A stretch of DNA of 64,000 nt from Gemmatimonadota bacterium (GTDB lineage Bacteria; Gemmatimonadota; Gemmatimonadetes; Longimicrobiales; Gaopeijiaceae), in NCBI GenBank assembly GCA_040882465.1, contig JBBEBG010000031.1, positions 20,330 through 84,329 of the forward strand, read 5' to 3'. The notes beneath the pieces are model-generated. The model did no database searches. It saw only the letters and a program-made list of their open reading frames with translations, and was not told the origin of the DNA. The position numbers were made by a program, and so were the translations under genes. Below are positions 49,844 to 58,452 of the stretch, in pieces (positions within the stretch are counted from its first letter, which is position 1; each line of letters opens with the position of its first letter).

Positions 49844-51069
49844 GCGGCCACTATCTCATGCCCTCTCTGGGCTCCGGGATGACTTCCGGCCGGGTTCTCG
49901 AGTGGTATGTGAAGCCGGGACAGGCGGTGCACCGGGGCGAGGTGATCGGCCTCGTGGATACCGACAAGGGTGCCATCGAGATCGAAGTGTGGGAGGACGC
50001 CGAGGTGACCGAGATCCTCGCGCCCCCGGGGACGACGGCGGACGTCGGGACACCGCTCCTCGCCCTGAGTCCTCCCGGCACAGCAGAGCCCGTGACCGAC
50101 GCACCATCCGAGATCGCTGCGGGCCCCTCCCGACCGAAGGCGAAGACCCCGGCCCCGAAGCGCCCACCGGGGCCCAGGGCCCGCAAGGTGCGCGTGACAC
50201 CCGTCGCGAGGAAGCGCGCCGAAGAGCTCGGACTCGACCCGGAGAGCCTCACGGGGACCGGTCCCGGCGGCGCGGTGAGCCTCGCCGACGTGGACGCAGC
50301 AGCCGGAACCCCGGAGGGCGCCCCGGCGGAGCCTTCCGACGCGGTGGCGAAGCCGGCCGCGGCCGTGGAGGCTCCCGTTGCCCCGTCCGCAGATGAAGGG
50401 GACCGGCATCGGGCCATGCGGCACGCGATCGCAGCGGCGATGACCCGTTCGAAGCGGGAGATCCCCCACTACTATTTGGCCACCTCGGTCTCCGTGGAGC
50501 GCGCGCTCGACTGGATCGAGAAAACGAACGTGGACCGGGCCCCGGCCGATCGGATCCTCACCGCCGCCCTCCACCTGAAGGCCGTCGCCCGCGCGCTCGA
50601 GGAGTACCCGGAGTTGAATGGCTTCTGGGAGAACGACTCACTTCGGATGGCGGACGCGGTCCATCCCGGTCTCGCGATCTCCCTCCGCGGCGGCGGCCTC
50701 GTCGCCCCGGCGATCCACGACGTTCTCGCAAGAAGCCTGGATGAGATTTCCGCCGCCATCCGAGACGTCGTACAGCGAGCGCGGGCGGGGCGGCTCCGCG
50801 GATCGGAGGTAACCGATGCGACGGTCACGGTGACGAGCCTCGGGGATCGGGGTGTCGAGACGGTCTTCGGCGTCATCTATCCGCCCCAGGTCGCGATCGT
50901 CGGTGTGGGGCGGGCCCTGGAGCGTCCCTGGGCCGAAAGTGGGATGCTCGACGTGCGGCGGGTCGTTCAGCTGACCCTCGCCGCGGATCATCGCGCGAGT
51001 GATGGCCACCGCGGAGGGCTCTTCCTCGAGCGCGTCGCAGAGCTGCTCCAGACTCCGGAGTCCCTGTGA
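49840..51069 (+). CDS. pdhC: Dihydrolipoamide acyltransferase E2 component
   Basis: A 409-residue E2: one lipoyl domain (1-80; lipoyl Lys43 in [13 protein letters not shown]), a Pro/Ala linker, a peripheral-subunit-binding domain (about 118-150; [18 protein letters not shown]), a second Ala/Pro linker, and a catalytic core (about 180-409). The active-site His384 and Asp388 are in [12 protein letters not shown]. The core region with [21 protein letters not shown] is normal. No E3 gene is in the window, so E3 must be shared. It overlaps E1 beta and the ACP gene by 4 nt. Confidence 0.92.
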   Translation: MSGHYLMPSLGSGMTSGRVLEWYVKPGQAVHRGEVIGLVDTDKGAIEIEVWEDAEVTEILAPPGTTADVGTPLLALSPPGTAEPVTDAPSEIAAGPSRPKAKTPAPKRPPGPRARKVRVTPVARKRAEELGLDPESLTGTGPGGAVSLADVDAAAGTPEGAPAEPSDAVAKPAAAVEAPVAPSADEGDRHRAMRHAIAAAMTRSKREIPHYYLATSVSVERALDWIEKTNVDRAPADRILTAALHLKAVARALEEYPELNGFWENDSLRMADAVHPGLAISLRGGGLVAPAIHDVLARSLDEISAAIRDVVQRARAGRLRGSEVTDATVTVTSLGDRGVETVFGVIYPPQVAIVGVGRALERPWAESGMLDVRRVVQLTLAADHRASDGHRGGLFLERVAELLQTPESL

Positions 51070-51329
51070 CTCCGACCAACGAAGATCGTGTCCGCGTCGC
51101 CGTACGTGCCGCCCTTCACCGGATCGCGCCCGAGGTGGACTTCGACGGGATCGATCCGGCGGCAGAGCTTCGAGAAGAAGCGGACCTCGACTCGGTGGAT
51201 CTCCTGAATCTCGCCGTCATCCTCGACGAGTCGCTGAAGGTGGCGATCCCCGAATCTGACTACGAACAGGTGGCAACGCTCGAAGGGATGACTCGGTACC
51301 TCGCGGGTCGCCTCTCTTCCGAGCCCTGA
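51066..51329 (+). CDS. Acyl carrier protein encoded after PDH E2
   Basis: An 87-residue acidic carrier protein. The 4'-phosphopantetheine site is Ser43 in EADLDSVDLLNLAVILDE; helix 3 follows with YEQVATLEGMTRYLAG. Slightly longer at its N-terminus than AcpP and clearly not the housekeeping ACP by context. GTG 51066 overlaps the E2 stop, so it is the last gene of the ACS-PDH operon. Possible roles are delivery of an octanoyl chain for lipoylation of E2, or accepting an acyl group from the ACS-like ligase; neither is proven. Confidence 0.87.
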   Translation: MTPTNEDRVRVAVRAALHRIAPEVDFDGIDPAAELREEADLDSVDLLNLAVILDESLKVAIPESDYEQVATLEGMTRYLAGRLSSEP

Positions 51330-51337
51330 GGCCGGAG

Positions 51338-51359
51338 GGCGCGGATACGGCGCCGCGCC
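51338..51359. terminator. Hairpin between ACP and CBS genes
   Basis: GGCGCGG (51338-51344) and CCGCGCC (51353-51359) form a perfect 7-bp stem with an 8-nt loop in the 55-bp gap between convergent genes. No T-run follows, so the termination role is inferred from position. Confidence 0.45.
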
Positions 51360-51384
51360 GCATTCCACGTCGCGCCGCAGTCCC

Positions 51385-51945
51385 TCACCCCTTTCCCAGC
51401 TTACCCTCCGCCACCGCTCGCACGAAGTCCATGGAAGAGACGATTCCGACGAGCTCCTCCCCTTGGGTGACGAGGAGCCGGTGAACTCCCGACCGCACCA
51501 TGAGGCGGGCCGCCTCGGCAGCCGTCGCTTCGGGGGAGAGCGCCACGATCGCACGGGTCATGACCTCGCCCACGACGTGTTCCGCGAGGAAGTCCCATTC
51601 GGGCCCCTCCGATTCGGAGATGCGCTCCACGACGTCGGCGGCGGAGTCGGCCCACATGTCCCGGAAGTACCCGGAAGGCGGCTCCGAGAGGTCTTCCCTC
51701 CAGAGGTCGGGCGGGCCCCATTCTCCCCAATCCTGCCGCCCCCCGCGATAGGCGGGAACCCCCGGGTTCGTGGCCTCGAAGTCCAGGATGTCCGATGCCG
51801 TGACGACTCCGGCGAGGCGGCTTCCCGCCACGACGGGCGCGCCACTGAATCCCTCGGCGGACAATCGCTCGACGGCTTCCCGAAGGGTCATCTCCGGTGA
51901 CAGGGTATTGACCTCGGATGTCATGAAATCCTGAACGCTCAGCAT
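51385..51945 (-). CDS. CBS-domain protein
   Basis: A 186-residue protein of two CBS motifs: DFMTSEVNTLSPEMTLREA at the start and EVMTRAIVALSPEATAAEA near residue 127, with a 60-residue insert between them rich in Trp, Asp and Glu (QDWGEWGPPDLWRED). Same plan as the CBS protein at 32223-32762. Insert-containing CBS proteins are often linked to energy- and redox-stress regulons; the neighbours dodecin and ACS-PDH fit this. ATG 51945 gives the first CBS strand; an open frame extends upstream but lacks coding character. Confidence 0.87.
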   Translation of the reverse strand: MLSVQDFMTSEVNTLSPEMTLREAVERLSAEGFSGAPVVAGSRLAGVVTASDILDFEATNPGVPAYRGGRQDWGEWGPPDLWREDLSEPPSGYFRDMWADSAADVVERISESEGPEWDFLAEHVVGEVMTRAIVALSPEATAAEAARLMVRSGVHRLLVTQGEELVGIVSSMDFVRAVAEGKLGKG

Positions 51946-52306
51946 GGGTCCCCTCGCAGTCTCACAGGTGTCCGCCTCCGGGTGGAAAGTGTCCGTTGGC
52001 CCGGCGCTCCGAAGCGCCTCCAAGAAGGGCAACAAGCGTGCCCTCGACCAACGAAGGCGCCACGCCCCCGGCCGTCCGCCGGATGGGCCGAATTGTCCCG
52101 CAACTCCCTATGCTTCGAGACGATCGGTCCCGGCGGAGATCTCCTCCGCGTTCGGCTCGACATCCGCGAAACCGCGCGTCGGGCGCAGTCGCCGGCCCAT
52201 CGCGCGAACTCGCGAGACGGGCACGCCACATGCACCTCGAGCGCGCGGGTGTTCCCCTCCGGGGGAACGCTCCAACGTCCACACTTCAAGAAGAGAGGGT
52301 CCCGAC
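51946..52306. other. Divergent spacer before dodecin
   Basis: 361 bp between the CBS gene and the dodecin gene. Its only clear structure is the UNCG-capped hairpin at 52251-52268. No clear promoter pair or ORF with coding character was seen on either strand. Confidence 0.4.
52251..52268 (+). promoter_or_regulatory. Stable hairpin in the dodecin leader
   Basis: GTTCCCC (52251-52257), loop TCCG, and GGGGAAC (52262-52268) form a perfect 7-bp stem closed by a C-UCCG-G tetraloop of the UNCG family; wobble pairs extend it outward. It lies 39 nt before the dodecin ATG, inside the presumed leader. It could be a message-stabilising stem, a site for an RNA-binding regulator, or the terminator of a short upstream transcript. 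Confidence 0.42.
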
Positions 52307-52510
52307 ATGTCCGTCGCCAAGGTCACAGAAATCACGGCCAGCTCGCCGAAAAGCTTCGAAGATGCGGTGAAGATGGGCCTCAACCGCGCAGACAAGACGC
52401 TGAACGGAATCCAGGGGGCCTGGATCAAGGAGCAGAAAGTGCGCTGGGCCTCGGGCGCCATCTCGGAGTACAGGGTCACGATGAAGGTGACCTTCATCCT
52501 CGGGGACTGA
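52307..52510 (+). CDS. Dodecin flavin-binding protein
   Basis: A 67-residue dodecin. VAKVTEITASSPKSFEDAVKMGL is the conserved beginning; Trp39 in QGAWIKEQKVRW stacks on bound flavin; and VTMKVTFIL is the last strand. Dodecin forms a 12-mer that stores and buffers flavins or CoA. ATG 52307 has AGAGAGGG about 7 nt upstream. The phosphoribosyltransferase gene follows in 16 nt and is probably co-transcribed. Confidence 0.93.
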   Translation: MSVAKVTEITASSPKSFEDAVKMGLNRADKTLNGIQGAWIKEQKVRWASGAISEYRVTMKVTFILGD

Positions 52511-52526
52511 GGGACGCGAGCGCACC

Positions 52527-53216
52527 GTGAAGCAGCTCTTCTTGGACCGGAGAGAGGCGGGACGGAAGCTCGCCGGGATTCTCGCCAAAGTCGCCCCGAT
52601 TCCGGACGCCGTCGTTCTGGCGCTTCCGCGAGGTGGCGTGCCCGTCGGGTTGGAGGTCGCCCGGGCGCTTGGGGCGCCCCTCGATGTGGTCATCGTACGT
52701 AAGCTCGGGCACCCCTGGCAACCCGAGCTCGCGATGGGGGCCATCGCATCGGGAGGAGTCCGCGTGATGAACCCCGAGGTCGTGGCGGCAGGGGACATCT
52801 CCGAGGCCGACATCGCCGCGGTGCTCGCGCGCGAGACCAGGGAGCTCGAGCGGAGGGAGCGCGCCTACCGGGGGGACCGCCCGCCGGTTCCGGTCCAGGG
52901 GCGCACGGTCGTCCTCGTGGACGACGGGGTCGCAACCGGGTCCACAATGCTTGCGGCGGTCCGGGCCCTGCGGTCACTGGGGCCCGCTTCCATCATCGTG
53001 GCGGTCCCTGTCGCCCCCGCCGACACATTGTCCCGTCTGCGGGGCGAGGCGGACGCGGTGGCCTGTGTGGCCACGCCGGAGCCGTTCCTCGGGATCGGCC
53101 TCTGGTACCAGAGGTTCTCTCAACTGAGCGACGCCGAGGTTCACGAGTTGCTGGATGCGCGAGCGGGAGAGATGGCTCGGTCCGCGCGTGCGCCTTTCGA
53201 TTCGGCGAACGTCTGA
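52527..53216 (+). CDS. Phosphoribosyltransferase family protein
   Basis: A 229-residue type I PRTase-like protein. The PRPP loop is VVLVDDGVATGSTMLAAVRAL (DDGVATGST with the acidic pair). The N-terminal DAVVLALPRGGVPVGLEVA and an RKLG turn (VRKLGHPWQPELAMGA) match a stress-associated PRTase family common beside alpha/beta hydrolase, Usp and CBS genes. Some relatives fuse to a dienelactone-hydrolase-like domain, and here such a hydrolase is encoded at 54861-55580. The base it acts on is not known. GTG 52527. Confidence 0.88.
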   Translation: MKQLFLDRREAGRKLAGILAKVAPIPDAVVLALPRGGVPVGLEVARALGAPLDVVIVRKLGHPWQPELAMGAIASGGVRVMNPEVVAAGDISEADIAAVLARETRELERRERAYRGDRPPVPVQGRTVVLVDDGVATGSTMLAAVRALRSLGPASIIVAVPVAPADTLSRLRGEADAVACVATPEPFLGIGLWYQRFSQLSDAEVHELLDARAGEMARSARAPFDSANV

Positions 53217-53246
53217 CGCCGACGACTCTTTCGGAGCGGCTTCCCC

Positions 53247-54867
53247 ATGCCCAAGAAGGAGCTGCTCTTCCGGTCCGAAGCGCGAGAAAAGATTCTCAGA
53301 GGAGCCACGACCCTCGAAGTGGCCGCGCGCGGGACCCTGGGACCCCGGGCTCGGTCCGTATTGATCGAGCGGAACTGGGGAAAACCGATTGTGTGCGACG
53401 ACGGCGTCACGATCGTGAAGGAATTGGAGCTCGAGGACGCGGCCGAAAACCTCGGGGCCCAGGTTCTCAAGGAAGCCGCCGAGCGAACCGGTGAACGGGT
53501 CGGGGATGGAACGACGACCGCCACCCTCCTCGCCCACGGCGTCTTTGCCGAAGGGGTGAGAAACGTCACCGCCGGAGCCGCCGCGGTGGAACTCAGGCGC
53601 GGACTCGACCGCGGGCTCCGCCGTGCGGTCGAAACCCTCTCGCGGATTTCCCGTCCAGTCGCGGGCCGAGCCGAGAAGGCGCAGGTGGCCTCGATTTCGG
53701 CGCATGGCGACACCTCCATTGGCGACATGGTGGCCGATGCCGTGGAGCGGGTCGGCGCGGAAGGCGTCATCACGGTGGAAGAGGCGAAAGGGATCGAGAC
53801 TGTCCTGGAGGTCGTGGATGGCATGCAGCTCAATCGGGGCTACCTCTCCGCCTATTTCGTGACGGATCCGGAAAAGATGAAGGTGGTCCTCGAAAATCCG
53901 TTGATCCTATTGTGCGAAAAGAAGATCGCGGTCATGAAGGACCTCCTTCCCCTACCCGACCGCGTGGCGCAGGAAGGACGCCCACTCCTCATCGTGGCCG
54001 AGGACGTGGACGGCGAAGCCTTGGCGACGCTCGTCCTGAACAAGCTCCGCGGAGTGCTCTCCTCGCTCGCCGTGAAAGCTCCTGGATTCGGCGACCGCCG
54101 GACGGAGATGCTCCAGGACATCGCCGCACTAACAGGAGGACGCGTCGTCAGCGAAGACATCGGGCTCAAGATCGAGAGGCTGACCCTGGACGATCTCGGC
54201 TCCGCCGCGTGCGTCGTCGCGGATCGCGAGACCACGACGTTGATCGGAGGGGGCGGAAGTTCCACCGACATCCAGGGACGGGTGAAGGAGCTCCGGCACC
54301 GGATCGAAGACGCCACCTCGGACTACGATCGGGAGAAGCCCTAGGAGCGCCTCGCCCGACTCTCGGGAGGGGTCGCGGTCATTCGGGTGGGCGCCTCCTT
54401 CGGAAGCCGAGCTCAAGAGCCGCAAGGAGGCTTTCGAGGACGCGATCCACGCCACGCGGGCGGCCGTGGAAGAGGGGATCGTCCCCGGCGGAGGACTGGC
54501 GCTGCTTCGCGCGATTCCGGTGTTGGAAGAGGAGGCGGAGCGAACGGAGGGAGACGAAAGGACGGGAATCCTGATCCTGCGAAGGGCGCTCGAGATCCCG
54601 GCCAGGCAGATCGCCGAGAATTCGGCTGTGGACGGAGGCGTGGTCGTCGACCGGATGCGGAACGGAAGTGGAAATCTCGGCTTCGACCCCGCGCGACGGG
54701 AGTACGTGGACCTGATGGAGGCGGGAATCATCGACCCGACGAAGGTCGTGCGCGTCGCGCTCGAAAACGCGGTTTCCGTGGCCGGCGTCCTCCTCCTCGC
54801 GGAGGCCACGATGACCGACATACGGGAACCGGAGCCAGAGACGCTGATCCAACCGGAGGCCTACTGA
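53247..54867 (+). pseudogene. groEL: GroEL-like chaperonin interrupted by stop and frameshift
   Basis: A full-length GroEL-like sequence of about 538 residues when joined, but with TAG at 54342-54344 (after DYDREKP, where family members read DYDREKLQER) and an extra base near 54397 (removing one T from CCTCCTTCGG restores VGASSEAELKSRKEAF). Before the stop, GDGTTTAT and CDDGVT (ATP site) are intact; after it, VEEGIVPGGG and a truncated tail without GGM repeats. No groES is adjacent; this looks like a second, stress-island copy. Strong conservation on both sides of the breaks favours sequencing or assembly error, or recent inactivation. Confidence 0.82.
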
Positions 54868-55580
54868 TCGGGCTTCCCATTGTCGAGATTCTGAACGAAC
54901 CATTCGCGCGCGAGGCGCGCCACCTCGCCGAGCGTTCCCGGCTCTTCGAAGAGATGTGAAGCGCCGGGAACGATGGTGAGCCGCTTCGGAGCGGAAATGC
55001 GGGCCGCGGCACTCCGGTTCAACTCGATGACCTCCGCGTCGCGGCCGCCAACGATGAGAAGGGTCGGGGCGGCGACGTCCCGCAAGTACGAGCCCGCGAG
55101 ATCGGGGCGCCCTCCACGGGAGACGACCGCACCAACCACCTGGGGACGTCGAGCCGCGGCGATTAGGGCCGCCGCGGCTCCCGTGCTTGCCCCGAAAAGT
55201 CCGATCGAGAGTTGCGAGGCTTCCTCATCCTTCCGAAGCCAGTCGACCACGCGCACCATGCGGTCCGCCAACATCTCGATGTCGAAGCGGAGGTGGCGCG
55301 TCCTGGCATCCACGGCCTCCTCGCCCGGCGTGAGCAGGTCGATGAGAAGAGTTCCTAGGGCGCCCTCCCGGAGTTGAGCCGCCACGAAGCGGTTCCGGGG
55401 ACTCGTGCGACTGCTCCCACTTCCATGCGCGAAGGCCACAACCCCGCGGGCGCCGGCGGGGAGGTCGAGGTCCCCGCTCAGGGACTCCAGCCCGGGACCG
55501 ATTGAGACCCTCACTCTCCTCGTGGCGCCGCTCTCACGGCCGCCGAATGCCGGTCCCGTGCCTTCTCCCGTTCGATCCAC
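54861..55580 (-). CDS. Dienelactone hydrolase-like alpha/beta hydrolase
   Basis: A 239-residue cytoplasmic hydrolase: GVVAFAHGSGSSRTSPRN in the first part, the nucleophile Ser in GLFGASTGAAAAL, Asp in IVGGRDAEVIELN, and His in PGASHLFEEPG. This is the form usually found fused or adjacent to the PRTase family encoded at 52527-53216. It ends in a 7-bp overlap with the end of the groEL-like gene. The start is GTG 55580. Substrate unknown; the context suggests a shared stress pathway with the PRTase. Confidence 0.86.
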   Translation of the reverse strand: MDRTGEGTGPAFGGRESGATRRVRVSIGPGLESLSGDLDLPAGARGVVAFAHGSGSSRTSPRNRFVAAQLREGALGTLLIDLLTPGEEAVDARTRHLRFDIEMLADRMVRVVDWLRKDEEASQLSIGLFGASTGAAAALIAAARRPQVVGAVVSRGGRPDLAGSYLRDVAAPTLLIVGGRDAEVIELNRSAAARISAPKRLTIVPGASHLFEEPGTLGEVARLAREWFVQNLDNGKPDQ

Positions 55581-55929
55581 GATCTGATCCTCCTTGCCGC
55601 TCGAGTCCCTTCAACGCACGGCTCAACGCGCCGCGACTGCCAAGCCATACAAGAGACGGGCTGCGACGAGAAATCGGGCAAGGGCGAGGAATCCTCGCGC
55701 CATTCCGTGCACGATCCCGATCTCCGAGCCGAAGTGGGGGCGCCCACGTGGAGAACGTTTCCCGCAGCGAAGAGAAATAGAAAGGGGGACATCCGGTCTG
55801 GTCCATCCCGCGGCATCTCCTCGGGCGCATCCGCGAACCAGACCCGATTTGCGGCGAAGGCCCGCGCTGTGGGCGGCCGTGACGGTGAGTCCACGGCCAA
55901 GGGCCCGAAGGGCGTCGCCGGGGCGGCCG

Positions 55930-55947
55930 AGGACAAGTCGAGGACAA
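55930..55947 (-). promoter_or_regulatory. Pho-box-like direct repeat
   Basis: AGGACAA occurs at 55930-55936 and 55941-55947, an 11-bp period (7-nt repeat, 4-nt spacer). Read on the minus strand this is TTGTCCT-N4-TTGTCCT; each copy matches five of seven bases of the PhoB half-site CTGTCAT. A related TTGTCCC occurs on the plus strand at 55981-55987. It precedes a cluster of phosphate genes, which is what makes it plausible. PhoB-type regulators of this lineage are not in the window. Confidence 0.4.
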
Positions 55948-55986
55948 AAGGAACCCGAGAGAGACCCCGGCTGTGACATTTTGTCC
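55942..55986. repeat. Inverted repeat near the Pho-box-like site
   Basis: GGACAAAA (55942-55949) and TTTTGTCC (55979-55986) are perfect inverted copies 29 bp apart, the left arm overlapping the second Pho-box-like repeat. Suits a regulator binding as two dimers or looping, or a leader stem. Confidence 0.4.
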
Positions 55987-56174
55987 CAGTCCGACTCACA
56001 TCAACCGCGTAAGTCATTTACCCATAACGAGCTGACCCTGGCACGCATCTTCCCCCTCGTCACACGCCGGAGACCCGGGCAGAGCCCATGATGCTGGCCC
56101 TCCCCCGCTTCCGAGGGACCCGCCGCGCGGATCGGCCGCCCGGGACCCGACCCATTCTGACAAAGGGTTTCGCC

Positions 56175-57758
56175 ATGAGACATCTTCGCGCTCTTCTCGC
56201 TGCCGTGCTCCTCACGGCCGTGGCCATGCCGGTGGTCGCGCAGGCCCGTAGCGTTACCGGAACGGTCCGATCGATCACCGACGGAGCGCCCGTCGCCGAC
56301 GTCAACGTGCGCCTCCGTGGGAGCGCCGCGACGGTACAGACCAACGCCGCCGGGGCCTTCTCCATTTCGGTTCCCGCCGTCTCGACGGACATCCTCCTCC
56401 TGACCCATCCCGAGTACGAGCTGGCGGAGGTGGAGCTCCTGGGGCGGACGAGCGTCGAGGTGATACTCGTGTCGAGCGTACGTTTCAACCAATACGGCGT
56501 TCAGGTGCCGCGCACCCCTCTCGACGCGGAGGCGCGCGACGGGATCCTCGTTTTCGAGAGCCAGGACGGCGCATACCGACTCTGGTTCGACATGCGGGTG
56601 CAGATGGACGGCGCCTTCTTCCTGGGGAGCCACCTGAACCCGATCGGGAACGGGGTGGAGATGCGCCGCGCGCGGATCGGAATCAAGAGCATCTTCGCGA
56701 GAGACTGGTACGGCGAGGTGGACATGGACTTCGCCGACTCCCGCGCGGACCTCAAGGACGCCTACCTGATGTACACCGGGTTCGAAGGGTTCTCGATCCG
56801 GGCGGGAAACTTCAAGGAGGTCTTCTCGCTCGAGACGAACACCACGAGCCGGTACCTGACGTTCATGGAGCGGCCGATGGTGACCCGGGCCATGACTCCG
56901 TCACGGCACGCGGGGATCGGGGTCTCGTACGAGCGCCCCTACCTCTTCGCGGCCGGCGGGGTGCACTTCCAGGACGTGGGAGGATGGGAGGAGGTCCAGA
57001 ACCGGAAGGACTACAACGCCGACATCGGGGTCAGCGAGGGATACTCCTTCACCGCGAAGGTGGTTGGGATCCCGTTCTACCACGAGACGGACCGGGGCGT
57101 CCACCTCGGTATCGCCGGATCCTACCGGACTCCCAAGACCCACGACCGGGTCGGAACGGTTCGCCACGACACGCGTGGGATCTCGAACATCAACCGGAAG
57201 AAGTACCTCGACACGGACCGGATGACGGACGTGGACCACTCGATCCTGGCCGGGTTCGAGGCTGCAGGTTATCTGCGCGGGATGCGAGTTCAGGGCGAGT
57301 ACAACCTCTCGGACGTCCACCTGAACGGAGACCGGCCGACTGAGCACTTCCGGGGCTTCTACCTGTTCGCGAGCCGCATGCTCTTCGGGGGGAGCTACCA
57401 GTACAACCGGAGCGACGCCGAATTCACCCAACCGAACCTCGGCCGCTCCTGGGGCGACGTCGAGCTCGCGCTCCGCTACGAGTACCTCGACTTCAACAGC
57501 CGGATGGACGGCGTCATGGGCGGGGAGGGGGAGGGAATCACCGTCGGCGTGAACTTCTACGCGAACAACAACGTGAAGCTGAGCGCGAATTACGGGTGGA
57601 TGAACCACGACCGCTACGCGGGCGCGCGCGGGGACCTCTTCGTCGGCACTGACGAGGACGGCAATCTGACGAGGGACCCCGGGCTCGTCGTGGAGCCCGA
57701 GGGCGAGGCGGGCGAAGACTTCAGCGTGTTCGCGCTGCGCGCGCAGGTCACGTTCTGA
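56175..57758 (+). CDS. Phosphate-selective porin O/P-like protein with N-terminal CarboxypepD-like domain
   Basis: A 527-residue outer-membrane protein: signal peptide (LRALLAAVLLTAVAMPVVAQA), a CarboxypepD-regulatory-like domain (about 25-110; VTGTVRSITDGAPVADVNVRLRG), and an OprP/OprO-type barrel with RRARIGIKSIFARDWYGEVDMDFAD, RAGNFKEVFSLE, FMERPM and a last strand ending VFALRAQVTF. The N-terminal beta domain before the porin barrel is an addition compared with Pseudomonas OprP. It opens the phosphate gene cluster, so phosphate or pyrophosphate uptake across the outer membrane is likely. ATG 56175. Confidence 0.85.
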   Translation: MRHLRALLAAVLLTAVAMPVVAQARSVTGTVRSITDGAPVADVNVRLRGSAATVQTNAAGAFSISVPAVSTDILLLTHPEYELAEVELLGRTSVEVILVSSVRFNQYGVQVPRTPLDAEARDGILVFESQDGAYRLWFDMRVQMDGAFFLGSHLNPIGNGVEMRRARIGIKSIFARDWYGEVDMDFADSRADLKDAYLMYTGFEGFSIRAGNFKEVFSLETNTTSRYLTFMERPMVTRAMTPSRHAGIGVSYERPYLFAAGGVHFQDVGGWEEVQNRKDYNADIGVSEGYSFTAKVVGIPFYHETDRGVHLGIAGSYRTPKTHDRVGTVRHDTRGISNINRKKYLDTDRMTDVDHSILAGFEAAGYLRGMRVQGEYNLSDVHLNGDRPTEHFRGFYLFASRMLFGGSYQYNRSDAEFTQPNLGRSWGDVELALRYEYLDFNSRMDGVMGGEGEGITVGVNFYANNNVKLSANYGWMNHDRYAGARGDLFVGTDEDGNLTRDPGLVVEPEGEAGEDFSVFALRAQVTF

Positions 57759-57791
57759 CGTATCCGGGGCCATCCAAACGGAGAGTTGATC

Positions 57792-58421
57792 ATGAAAGAG
57801 TTGAGAAAGGTCGCGATGCTCGGGGTCTTGGGGCTTACCCTGGCCGGGTGTGTGGAGGATCCGTTGGCTCCCCCCCCACCCCCCTCGGAGTCCGAGCTGA
57901 TCCATTACTGGCACTTCAATAATCTCCCGGCAGGGGAACTCACGGCGGTCGCCGCGGATTTCAGTGCCCTCGGAGGCGCGGCGATCACCTATCCGGGAAC
58001 GGGGGCCGGATACATGGACAACGTGGACCCCGGATCCGGCGTGAACTCGCGCCAGGGACAGCTCCCCGGGCTCGGCCTACGCCCCCGGAATCCCGCGAAC
58101 ACGAGGGAGCTCATCATCACGGCCCCCTCGACCGGGTACGAGGACATCGTCGTGGCCTTCGCTGTGCAAAGGTCCTCGAGCGGGGCGGCGCAGGAGGAGT
58201 TTTCTTACTCGACGAATGGGGGGACGACCTGGACGATCGTGGGCGCCGCCTACGACATCGGGCTCGACTTTGCGGTGGTGACCTTCGATCTCTCGGAGGT
58301 GGCCGCAGTGCAGAACAATGCGAATCTCCGCTTCCGGATCCGTTTTGTCGGGGAGCAGGCGGGCGGCTCCTCGGGGAACAACCGCTTCGACAACTTCACC
58401 GTGGATGGAGTCCCGCTCTGA
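57792..58421 (+). CDS. Lipoprotein of the phosphate island, unknown fold partner
   Basis: A 209-residue lipoprotein: lipobox in GVLGLTLAGCVEDP, a Pro-rich spacer, and a beta-sandwich-like body (LIHYWHFNNLP, EDIVVAFAVQRSSSGAAQEEFSYSTNGGTTWTIVG, NLRFRIRFVGEQAG and NRFDNFTVDG). It resembles surface jelly-roll lipoproteins with no assigned function. ATG 57792 has a GAGAG ribosome site; a TTG six bases earlier is less likely. Thirty-three nt separate it from the porin gene, so co-transcription is expected. A ligand-capture role at the porin is conjecture. Confidence 0.68.
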   Translation: MKELRKVAMLGVLGLTLAGCVEDPLAPPPPPSESELIHYWHFNNLPAGELTAVAADFSALGGAAITYPGTGAGYMDNVDPGSGVNSRQGQLPGLGLRPRNPANTRELIITAPSTGYEDIVVAFAVQRSSSGAAQEEFSYSTNGGTTWTIVGAAYDIGLDFAVVTFDLSEVAAVQNNANLRFRIRFVGEQAGGSSGNNRFDNFTVDGVPL

Positions 58422-58452
58422 TGAAGCGGAATGGACCGGCGGAGCGCGGGAG

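Larger units (their letters stand above)
55581..56174. other. Intergenic region before the phosphate island
   Basis: 594 bp without a credible gene; several open frames on both strands have skewed Arg/Pro/Ala compositions and no domains. It contains the Pho-box-like direct repeat and the inverted repeat described separately, about 190-245 bp before the porin ATG, plus an AT-richer stretch at 55975-56035 where a promoter could lie. Confidence 0.45.

Noticed and set aside
56039..56054. Second sigma-54-like site TGGCACG-N4-TTCCC upstream of the porin
   Set aside because: The essential -12 GC is replaced by CC, so it is unlikely to work.
55594..56091. 165-codon plus-strand frame before the porin
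   Set aside because: Arg/Pro-rich with no signal peptide or domain; it ends just before the porin without coding character.
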